Assembly: GCA_964497585.1 (NCBI GenBank) | Contig: CAZCDS010000040.1 | Coordinates: forward strand, 1 to 61,089 | Source of the DNA: CAZCDS01 sp964497585 | Lineage (GTDB): Bacteria; Desulfobacterota; Desulfomonilia; Desulfomonilales; Desulfomonilaceae | DNA: 61,089 bases | Direction: 5' to 3' | Notes under the pieces: model-generated | Told to the model about the DNA's origin: nothing | What the model saw: only the letters and a program-made list of their open reading frames with translations | The model's database searches: none | In this document: positions 54,163 to 61,089 of the stretch, one piece after another | Position numbering within the stretch: position 1 is the first letter of the stretch | Layout: each line of letters begins with the position of its first letter | Position numbers and translations under genes: made by a program

Positions 54163-55035
54163 ATGCCTTCGGACGTGATTCAGCTCGCGGTGGGAGGTAT
54201 CCTTCTCGGCGGCATATACGGACTGGCCGCGTTCGGTCTTTCCGTGAGCTTCGGTGTTCTGAACGTGCTGAACCTCGCACACGGCGAGTTTCTCATGCTC
54301 GGTTCACTGGTAGCCTATAGCGCCTCGGTCTCACTGGGGCTGAATCCTTTTTTATCAGCGGTGTTCGTCATCCCCCTGTTCGTTATTCTGGGGGTGGGCT
54401 TCTATGCGCTTCTCATTCGCCCGGTGAGCGACAAGCCTTCTCATGAACTCCTGGTGGCCTCAATCCTCATCACCCTCGGCGCGTCATTGGCGATCCAGGA
54501 TGTGACGGCATTCTTCTGGGAAAGGCCCGTCACCGGTCTCCGTTACTCCATGCCGCCCATAGAGGTGGGCGGCGTGGTCATTTCCTCATTGAGGCTGCTC
54601 ATCCTTGTCTTTATATGCGTGCTGGCGGTGGCGCTCCAGGTATATCTGAAACGAACCTTCATCGGACGCGCCATCAGGGCCATCACTCAATGCCGGGACG
54701 GCGCACGGGTCGTCGGCATACCCATCTCGAGGGTGTCCGCGTTGACTTTCGGGTTGGGGGTAGCTCTTGCCGCGTCGGCAGGAGTGTTTTACGTCACCCT
54801 CTTCACTGTGACACCGGTAATGGGTATCCCTCTAACCGTGAAATATCTGTGTGTGGTCGTGCTCGGAGGCCTCGGCAGTCTGGTAGGATCGGTTGTAGGC
54901 GGACTGATACTCGGCATAGCAGAGGTCTTGACCGCTTACTATGGGGGGGCGGAGTGGTCCCCGTGCATCGCCTTCTTCCTCCTAATCGCGATCCTGATCG
55001 TTCGACCCGAAGGCCTTTTCGGAGCGAGCGGATGA
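54163..55035 (+). CDS. livH: Branched-chain-type ABC transporter permease LivH
   Basis: A 290-residue membrane protein with about eight hydrophobic segments. Motifs typical of LivH: GGIYGLAAFGLSVSFGVLNV near the start, AHGEFLMLG, IGRAIRAITQ and the late GLGSLVGSVVGGLILG. It starts 22 bases after livK and stops five bases before livM. Confidence 0.92.
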   Translation: MPSDVIQLAVGGILLGGIYGLAAFGLSVSFGVLNVLNLAHGEFLMLGSLVAYSASVSLGLNPFLSAVFVIPLFVILGVGFYALLIRPVSDKPSHELLVASILITLGASLAIQDVTAFFWERPVTGLRYSMPPIEVGGVVISSLRLLILVFICVLAVALQVYLKRTFIGRAIRAITQCRDGARVVGIPISRVSALTFGLGVALAASAGVFYVTLFTVTPVMGIPLTVKYLCVVVLGGLGSLVGSVVGGLILGIAEVLTAYYGGAEWSPCIAFFLLIAILIVRPEGLFGASG

Positions 55036-55039
55036 GCAG

Positions 55040-55996
55040 ATGAGATCCGCCATCGGATTCTTAGCTTTTCCGGTTGTGCTTGCGGCGGGCCTAGCAATCT
55101 TGCCCAGGTTCGTAGGGTCGTACGTTCTGGTGTGGATCTTTCTTCTCTCCGTGAACCTCACACTGGCGGCTAGTTACGACATTGTGGGCGGCTACATGGG
55201 ATACCTGAACCTGGGGCATTCCACATTCTTCGGTCTCGGTTCGTATACCACGGCAATTCTGCTAACCCAAGGACACCATTTGGCCGTTGCGCTTGCCGGA
55301 GGAGTCCTGGCGGCAGCCATCTTTGCCGCACTGGTGAGTTACCCGCTCTTCCGACTCCGCGGGGCCTATTTTGCTCTGGGGACATTCGGGCTGATCAGTC
55401 TCATGGAGGTCCTCAGCAATAACTTGAGAGGATTGACCGGTGGGTCGGGAGGCATCTCCACACCGCCGGGCGACCATACTCTGCCTGCCTATTATCTCTG
55501 TGTGGCCGTTGCATTGGGGACTGTGCTGCTGAGCCGGATCGTCTCCCGGTCACAGTTCGGTCTGGCGCTCTTCAGCATACGTGAGGACGAGGAAGTGGCC
55601 CGGGCCTTCGGGGTCCCAACCACGAGGTACAAGTGTCTGGCCCTGATCGTTAGTTCCGCTCCCGCTGCCCTCATAGGCGGAATCTACGTGTGGAACGTTA
55701 CGTACATCAGCCCTCCCGCTGTTTTCGGTCTTGAGATTGCGCTCAGTCCCATCGTCATGGCCATGCTGGGGGGTACCGGAACGATAATCGGCCCGGTCGT
55801 GGGAGTGATCTTCCTCACAGGGCTACAGGAGTTCCTTTGGACCAAGATCCCGTACCTTCATTTAGCAATGTACGGAGTAATCATGATCCTCGTCGGTCTT
55901 TTCATGCCCGGAGGCCTTGTCAGAATTCGGTTGGTAAGGCCTCTCATCGATCGACTCGGTCTTGGAGAGAAGGTAACCTACAGCAAGGTCTCGTAA
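55040..55996 (+). CDS. livM: Branched-chain-type ABC transporter permease LivM
   Basis: A 318-residue membrane protein, partner of LivH. Motifs: GYMGYLNLGHSTFFGLGSY near residues 50-70, RGAYFALGTFGLISL, SIREDEEVARAFGV and MLGGTGTIIGPVVGV. The end is consistent with family length. Confidence 0.92.
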   Translation: MRSAIGFLAFPVVLAAGLAILPRFVGSYVLVWIFLLSVNLTLAASYDIVGGYMGYLNLGHSTFFGLGSYTTAILLTQGHHLAVALAGGVLAAAIFAALVSYPLFRLRGAYFALGTFGLISLMEVLSNNLRGLTGGSGGISTPPGDHTLPAYYLCVAVALGTVLLSRIVSRSQFGLALFSIREDEEVARAFGVPTTRYKCLALIVSSAPAALIGGIYVWNVTYISPPAVFGLEIALSPIVMAMLGGTGTIIGPVVGVIFLTGLQEFLWTKIPYLHLAMYGVIMILVGLFMPGGLVRIRLVRPLIDRLGLGEKVTYSKVS

Positions 55997-56017
55997 GCTT
56001 CAAGGGTCTGTCCGATC

Positions 56018-56770
56018 ATGACAACTGCTTTGGAATGTCGAAATATCCAGATGCTCTTCGGCGGGCTGGCAGCCCTCTTTGAAGTCGATCTCACGGTCAG
56101 TGAGGGTGAGATACTTGGAATTATCGGACCCAACGGAGCCGGCAAGACCACGCTCTTCAACATCATCTCCGGAGCGCTCAGACCTACCGCTGGCACTGTC
56201 TTCTTTGAGGGACGTGAGATCTTGGGCATGGGGCCCGATCGCATTTGCCGCCTCGGTATTGCCAGAACATACCAGTTGGTGCGTCCGTTTGGATCGTTGA
56301 CAGCTTTGGAGAATGTTCTCGTAGGCGTTTGCTTCGGCAAATCCTCGCCTCCGCCCCGAGGGGTGCGGGTCCAACAAGCGCTCGCCGAGCTTCGATTCGT
56401 CGGCCTGGAAGCAAAGGCCGATGAGATTTCGGGAAACTTGACCCTGGTGGAAAAGAAACACCTTGAGATAGCCCGGGCATTAGCTACCAACCCGAGAATG
56501 CTTCTTCTGGACGAGGTGGTTTCCGGCCTGAGTCCAGCGGAAACCGTACACGTGGTCGACACAATACGCGAGATTCAGGCACGGGGAATCTCGGTGATCA
56601 TGATCGAGCACGTGTTGAGAGTCGTAATGGCCCTTTGCAGTCGGGTGGCGGTTTTGCACTACGGGAGAAAGATTGCGGAAGGGTCTCCTTCCCAAGTGGT
56701 AAACGATCCGGCAGTCATAGAGGCGTACCTGGGCAACATCGAACCGGAGACAGGAGCCGCAGGTGCTTGA
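56018..56770 (+). CDS. livG: Branched-chain-type ABC transporter ATPase LivG
   Basis: A 250-residue ATPase: Walker A GPNGAGKTT (about residues 37-45), Walker B MLLLDEVVSGLSP (about 162-174; Val replaces the common Pro of DEP, a minor deviation) and MIEHVL. The LivG-type C-terminal end VIEAYLG is present. It overlaps the livF start by eight bases. Confidence 0.92.
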   Translation: MTTALECRNIQMLFGGLAALFEVDLTVSEGEILGIIGPNGAGKTTLFNIISGALRPTAGTVFFEGREILGMGPDRICRLGIARTYQLVRPFGSLTALENVLVGVCFGKSSPPPRGVRVQQALAELRFVGLEAKADEISGNLTLVEKKHLEIARALATNPRMLLLDEVVSGLSPAETVHVVDTIREIQARGISVIMIEHVLRVVMALCSRVAVLHYGRKIAEGSPSQVVNDPAVIEAYLGNIEPETGAAGA

Positions 56771-57467
56771 GATTGAAAAGATAGACGTATCGTACGGACC
56801 GGTGCAAGTCCTCTGGAAAGTCTCCTTCCACGTGGGGGAGGGGGAGGTGGTAGCGCTCCTCGGCTCCAACGGAGCGGGAAAGACCACGAGCCTGAAAACC
56901 GCACAGGGATTGATTCTTCCCTCTGCCGGCAGCGTGCGGTTCATGGGGGACGATGTCCATAGGCTTGCTTCCCACCACCTCGTAGCTCAGGGGCTCAGCC
57001 TTGTTCCCGAAGGTCGTCTTCTCTTTCCCGAGATGACTGTCCTGGAAAACTTGGAACTGGGCGCTTATCCGGGACAGGCAAGGAAGTCGCTCAGAGAATC
57101 GCTCCTGTGGGTCCAGGAGCTGTTTCCACGTCTTAGGAGCCGCCACGGACAGAAAGTCCGAACCTTGTCCGGCGGAGAACAGCAGATGGTTGCCATCGGA
57201 CGGGCACTCATGGCCAAGCCGAAGCTCCTCATGCTTGACGAGCCGTCTCTGGGACTCGCTCCCCTCGTGGTAGCAGAACTGTTTCGCACCGTGAAGAAAA
57301 TCAACGGGGAAGGAATATCCGTCCTCCTTGTGGAGCAGAACGTAAAGAACAGCTTAGAACTCGCCCACAGAGCGTACGTCCTGGACACCGGCAGAATAAC
57401 TCGCGAAGCCGACGCTCGGCAACTCCTCTACGATCCGGGTATCCGGGAAGCGTATCTCGGTATGTGA
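56763..57467 (+). CDS. livF: Branched-chain-type ABC transporter ATPase LivF
   Basis: A 234-residue ATPase: Walker A GSNGAGKTT (about residues 37-45), signature LSGGEQQM, Walker B LLMLDEPSLGLAP and VEQNV. It probably starts with GTG overlapping the livG end. It is the last gene of the island cargo before the recombinase remnant. With livK, livH, livM and livG it completes a high-affinity importer. Confidence 0.92.
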   Translation: MLEIEKIDVSYGPVQVLWKVSFHVGEGEVVALLGSNGAGKTTSLKTAQGLILPSAGSVRFMGDDVHRLASHHLVAQGLSLVPEGRLLFPEMTVLENLELGAYPGQARKSLRESLLWVQELFPRLRSRHGQKVRTLSGGEQQMVAIGRALMAKPKLLMLDEPSLGLAPLVVAELFRTVKKINGEGISVLLVEQNVKNSLELAHRAYVLDTGRITREADARQLLYDPGIREAYLGM

Positions 57468-57781
57468 TACGGGACCCTTGCCGGGACTGCGGCGAAGTTT
57501 TCAGACCCCGCTCGGATAGGTCAATCTCTGACTCCTCAAGGTTGCGTGAAAAAGGCACAGAACCGGTTTTGCTTGGCCAGCGACACTCCGTGTACAAGTG
57601 CGCACGGAGAAGCGCTGATCCCTACTCACACCGTCCATGACTTCCGAGGAACAATGTCCGGTCACGTCTTTCTCACAGCACTTGGAAGGAGGCCGCACAA
57701 AGACTCGTGCAAGAATCCGTGGCGACAGGCTAAAGCTGCCAAAGGCCTTCGGCCACGTCCGCGAGTCCATGACCTTAGTGA
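57468..57781. other. Tail of the cargo and decayed recombinase sequence
   Basis: No intact gene. Around 57720-57780 a VHDLSE fragment can be read in a frame different from the downstream one and may be the broken box II of the recombinase that follows. Confidence 0.4.
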
Positions 57782-58010
57782 GTGTGGAGCACCGACCCCA
57801 TGCGGAGCGGCCTTCACCCTCTTATAGTGGACGCCATTGTCGGCCACGGGAATAAGAGAAAGGATGAGAGAAGTGTCTATCTGTCAATCCGCGACGAGGA
57901 TCTGTTGGAGGAGATTGACAGCATGGAATTCGACATGGGAAACACGGAAATCTGGCCGAAAAAAGGCCCTCCGGCGAAAACCGTCAAAGGCAAAGGGACC
58001 CTTTGGAAGT
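57782..58010 (+). pseudogene. Tyrosine recombinase remnant 2
   Basis: Only the extreme C terminus is legible: TDPMRSGLHPLIVDAIVGHG, then SVYLSIRDEDLLEEIDSMEF and NTEIW. It matches remnant 1 in order and spacing (MRSGMDFEIREAILGHY, then DSMRF and KTEIW) but is too diverged to be a recent copy. It lies about 80 bases before direct repeat 2. The translation that continues through the repeat is spurious. Confidence 0.7.
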
Positions 58011-58085
58011 CCGGAACCACGAACGCAAACGAAAACAGAGAAGACCGACCGTTTAGGCTTTACTGTGATATCAGACCCTTAAGTT

Positions 58086-58260
58086 GCGGGGACGACGAGA
58101 CTCGAACTCGCGACCTCCGGCGTGACAGGCCAATGCAGGCCCTAAATAAATCAAGAGCTTGTCGAGAAACCTCGACGATTTCAATCCCTCTCAGGACATT
58201 TAAGTCCCTTTTGAACCCTGTTGCGCCTTCAAATGGTGTACAGGCGGTGTACAGCCCAGA
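58086..58260. repeat. Direct repeat 2: attachment-like site with tRNA-Asp 3' sequence
   Basis: The second copy of the repeat seen at 46920-47096, in the same orientation and 11165 bases away. Differences are CTAAAT for CTCAAT, CCCTG for CCGTG, GGCGG for GGTGG and one missing G. The acceptor end differs from copy 1 (TTGCGGGGACG against TGGCGGGCACG), which places the probable crossover within the T arm or further inside. Confidence 0.82.
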
Positions 58261-58912
58261 AGTTAGCTTCCTGCAAGGAGAAAGGAATGAGAGAAAACGA
58301 TAGATAATGATTAAAGACAGCTATTCGCGGTGCATCCCCCCGGGGGGGGTCTCCGTACATCTCCACGGACGGGAAGCAAAAGGCGAGTAGAGAAGTTGTA
58401 TGAAATACCCGTCATTTTGGGGGGTTCTGTTGACAAGGTCTGTCCTGTGGCGAGAGGTCGTACCGAGAGGACACCTCCCTGCGATATGTGAGAATCGTGC
58501 GAGACCCCCTATATCACAAGCGGATTTGGTGCGCACAAAGCAATGTGCTGGAGTCAGACATGAATTTCGCTCCATTCAGGCATCACCGAATATTTCACTC
58601 CACCCCATTGAATACAACGTCCTTATAGATTCACCTTGGACATTGAGACCGTTGCCGACATTAGTGAGCAATCGACGTGAATGCTCCACGCCTGAAATCC
58701 AGTGGCTTCACGAGCTTCTTTGGCACCGTCCACCTAATCCGGATGTTACAGCATCACCGGAAAGCCCGCCCCCCGGTAGGATCGATAAGGGGACAACAGA
58801 TGAGAATTCGACCAAGGTCGGGGACTCACGCTTTCCAGCCATTTGTAATACTGAGGTGGCGCCTCACTGCGATGTTATTTCTGCCCTTGCCTCCAGGTAA
58901 CAGCCATTCTCT
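58261..58912. other. Stretch without a supported gene
   Basis: Open frames overlap here, but none has a ribosome binding site or recognisable motif. A C6G8 tract at about 58337-58350 is conspicuous. Nothing else is identified. Confidence 0.4.
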
Positions 58913-59179
58913 TTATGATGCTCGACAGATTTCCTCGCAACTAAGCGACCGTGGCCCCTCGCCCAGGTACTGGTGCTCCAGGCAAAACCTACGGCAATCC
59001 TCAAAGCCGAACGTCTGGGCGGTAGTTCCTGCTGGGCCTGAAGCTCTTTGCCGGTTTGTGACTTCATCGTCACCCAGCCACCCACGGGAGTGCCATACAG
59101 ACAGTAGAGACCATGCCAAATAACAGAAGCTCGCTAAGGCAACCGCTGCGATCACCAATAGGTATATTATGTTTGTCAT
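58913..59179 (-). CDS. Small single-pass membrane protein with twin CX3C motif
   Basis: An 88-residue protein supported by a strong ribosome binding site (GGAGG, 6 bases before ATG). It has one N-terminal transmembrane segment (about residues 4-28, IIYLLVIAAVALASFCYLAW). The C-terminal part carries two CX3C pairs, CRRFC (about 62-66) and CEEIC (about 80-84), a spacing that could make two disulfides or bind metal. I do not recognise the family. The gene is isolated, close to the island end. Confidence 0.5.
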   Translation of the reverse strand: MTNIIYLLVIAAVALASFCYLAWSLLSVWHSRGWLGDDEVTNRQRASGPAGTTAQTFGFEDCRRFCLEHQYLGEGPRSLSCEEICRAS

Positions 59180-59983
59180 TAGATTCCTCCATGGCCCGCC
59201 ATCGTTCTCGAGCCTTCTTGTCTCGAACCAGCCTGTTTTTTCTCACCATTCGATGAGACGGCTGCAGTCCTGTTTCATCTAATTGGATGCAAGAAACCGC
59301 TCTGGGGATTCAAGGGGTGGGCGCTGAAGTCGTCACATCACAGCGCTTTCGAAAGAAGCGGGTCCTCTCTCTGACCTCCGGCGAAATGGATTCGCACGGG
59401 AAAAATCTCTGAGGTTGCTTGCGAGCCTCCGAATGGAAGCCCGATGATATAGCTGTGTAGGCGGATTTTGCGGATTTCCGAAAAGGATCATCCTATCCAA
59501 ATGGAGACTCTCAGAGAGAGTTTGGCAAAGTTTTCGCTCGTGATTATCGCTAATCCTCTCTTTGTCTGGAATTCATGGAGGTTTTCCCTCAGAAACACCC
59601 ATCTTTCTTTTGATTGCTTCCGATTCATTGCCGACGGCAGACGCAACCAAAATCTCTACCGCGCAATGACAAGGCTCGTCATATTTCTTCAGCCTTCGCC
59701 TTGTCCAATACTAGCAAGCGGTGTTTGTGTGAGGAGCGTGGCGGAAAAAACGGTTGACGGAGTGGCGGAGGGTGCATAAGCTGAGAAGCAGGAATAATAG
59801 GTCTTTGTAGACGTGACGACGGTTTTGCCGTCCTTCTGCTTCTTGAGACACTGTCCAGAGTCCTTGCAGGTGGCAGGAGCACACCGGCGAGACCGGATTC
59901 CGGGAGAAACACTCCAGAATTGGCAAGAAGACCGCTTAGTCTGTGCGGCTGCAATCTCCCGTTATTTGGGCTAGGAGGATGCC
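59180..59983. other. Stretch without a supported gene
   Basis: About 800 bases with only short frames. GACGG/CCGTC around a T run (about 59816-59832) is a weak hairpin. The ribosome binding site TAGGAGG of the next gene ends it. Confidence 0.4.
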
Positions 59984-60964
59984 ATGCCGAAAGCGATCCG
60001 TATTTATGAGACAGGGGGCCGCGATGTGCTTCGCTACGAGGATTTCGATCCGGGAAAGCCTGGGCCTGGCGAAGCGTTGGTGCGTCACGAGGCTGTGGGG
60101 TTGAATTTTATCGACGTGTATCACCGCACGGGCCTCTATCCGATTCCGTCACTTCCGGCTGTTATCGGCTTGGAAGGAGCGGGAGTTGTGGAAGAAATCG
60201 GCGAAGGAGTAAACGAAGTAGCCGTGGGTGACCGGGTGGCCTACGCGGGCATGCCGATCGGGGCCTATGCTGAAATCAGACGAATCCCGGCCGAGCGTTT
60301 GGTCAGGCTCCCGGACGGCATCTCAACGCGGCAGGCCGCAGCCATGATGCTTCAGGGTATGACTGCCCGATACTTACTACGGGGCTGCTACAGGGTGAGT
60401 GCCGGCGACACGATCCTCATCCATGCAGCGGCCGGCGGCGTGGGAAGCATCGTCTGCCAATGGGCCAAACACCTGGGCGCATTGGTGATCGGCACCGTTG
60501 GTTCGGACGAGAAGGCAGAGGTGGCACGGCAGAAGGGATGCGATCACCCCATCATCTATACCCGTGAGAATTTCGCCGAGAGGGTAATGGAGATCACTGC
60601 GGGCCGGGGTGTGGATGTGGTGTACGATTCTGTGGGAAAGACCACTTTTGAAAAATCTCTTTCCTGTCTGCGGCCCATGGGGATGATGGTTTCGTTCGGA
60701 CAGTCTTCCGGCTCTGTCCCTCCCTTTGATCTCGGTGTTCTTTCAGCCGGGGGATCTCTGTTTCTGACTCGGCCCTCCCTGATGACCTACACGGCCCGGA
60801 GGGAGGACCTGCTTGCCCATGCACGGGACCTCTTCGAGATGGTCGAAACAGGGACGGTCAAAATCGAAATCCACCAGACCTATCCCTTGGCCGAGGCAGC
60901 CGAGGGCCATCGGGACCTTGAAGAGAGAAAGACCACCGCCTCGAGCATTTTGCTTCCGGCGTAA
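59984..60964 (+). CDS. Zeta-crystallin-type NAD(P)H:quinone oxidoreductase
   Basis: A 326-residue member of the medium-chain dehydrogenase superfamily without the zinc site. It begins MPKAIRIYETGG, and has GLNFIDVYHRTGLYP (about residues 39-53), GLEGAGVV and the nucleotide loop AAAGGVGS (about 146-153). These match bacterial quinone oxidoreductase QorA, which reduces quinones or enones with NADPH. The start follows TAGGAGG. It is not connected to the previous gene. Related enoyl reductases give a similar picture, so the substrate is open. Confidence 0.88.
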   Translation: MPKAIRIYETGGRDVLRYEDFDPGKPGPGEALVRHEAVGLNFIDVYHRTGLYPIPSLPAVIGLEGAGVVEEIGEGVNEVAVGDRVAYAGMPIGAYAEIRRIPAERLVRLPDGISTRQAAAMMLQGMTARYLLRGCYRVSAGDTILIHAAAGGVGSIVCQWAKHLGALVIGTVGSDEKAEVARQKGCDHPIIYTRENFAERVMEITAGRGVDVVYDSVGKTTFEKSLSCLRPMGMMVSFGQSSGSVPPFDLGVLSAGGSLFLTRPSLMTYTARREDLLAHARDLFEMVETGTVKIEIHQTYPLAEAAEGHRDLEERKTTASSILLPA

Positions 60965-61089
60965 AGGCGCAACAAGCTGCTCTTGTTTCGGCCATATCGC
61001 CTATAGCCCTGAGGTACCTGACATTGCTGAGAGTTATTATTGTCCCCCTCGGGGAATGGGAGAAAAACCCTCGCCTTTAGGCGAAGACT

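Noticed and set aside
58080..58303. Translation DDETRTRDLRRDRPMQ and continuation
   Set aside because: It is a reading of tRNA-derived antisense sequence within the direct repeat, a well-known spurious protein pattern, not a gene product.
61069..61085. TCGCC/GGCGA hairpin at the window end as terminator
   Set aside because: Stem of five, no T run visible before the window ends; too weak to call.

Overview
The window reads as a chromosome segment of an anaerobic bacterium, most likely a Desulfobacterota member (former Deltaproteobacteria) of sulfate-reducing or syntrophic lifestyle. The grounds are a corrinoid methyl-transfer operon that uses selenocysteine, a 4-hydroxybenzoyl-CoA reductase type enzyme found in strictly anaerobic aromatic degradation, exported TPR/ankyrin/HEAT proteins and high GC. 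The assignment is an inference from gene content. Two runs of exactly 100 N (15949-16048, 16534-16633) are scaffold gaps inside a repetitive gene.

Layout. 0.6-9.4 kb: a sugar ABC importer (binding protein, double ATPase, permease), an exported ankyrin protein, a fucose/arabinose-isomerase-like enzyme and an FGGY (ribulokinase-like) kinase, which together look like import, isomerisation and phosphorylation of one pentose or deoxysugar. 10.0-26.0 kb: six co-directional genes, all with export signals: two giant TPR-CHAT (caspase-fold) proteins, a HEAT/DUF4384 protein, a periplasmic ligand-binding protein, an ankyrin-HEAT protein (one-base frameshift) and an ankyrin protein. This is the best candidate here for an undescribed multi-protein system. 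26.0-30.5 kb: a decayed IS1182-type element, an HU/IHF gene, a PadR pseudogene, a CobW-type GTPase and a collapsed SMC pseudogene.

41.3-30.5 kb (minus strand): a 13-gene operon for corrinoid-dependent one-carbon transfer: two UroD-fold methyltransferases, an MtrH-type methyltransferase, a corrinoid protein, an ATP-dependent corrinoid reactivase with ferredoxin domain, thioredoxin reductase and four small thioredoxin-like proteins, DUF2284 and a CobW GTPase. Two of its genes contain an in-frame TGA at a functional cysteine position, each followed by a good bacterial SECIS hairpin: a UroD-fold methyltransferase with Sec313 at the zinc-ligand cysteine, and a 93-residue thioredoxin-like protein with a UxxC motif. 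Simple gene calling truncates both. A perfect -35 box, a good -10 box and three 10-bp direct repeats precede the operon. Upstream lie a PAS/LuxR regulator and a corrinoid adenosyltransferase.

46.4-58.3 kb: a putative genomic island. Two about 97% identical direct repeats of about 170 bp, each carrying the 3' half of tRNA-Asp and each preceded by a tyrosine-recombinase remnant, flank an 11-kb cargo: hydroxybenzoyl-CoA reductase (three subunits), a PaaK-like acyl-CoA ligase and a complete Liv-type ABC transporter. The end of the window holds a small membrane protein gene and a zeta-crystallin/quinone oxidoreductase. A plausible joint role for the two metabolic blocks is O-demethylation of methoxyaromatics followed by CoA activation and reductive dehydroxylation of the resulting hydroxybenzoate. 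That link is a hypothesis.
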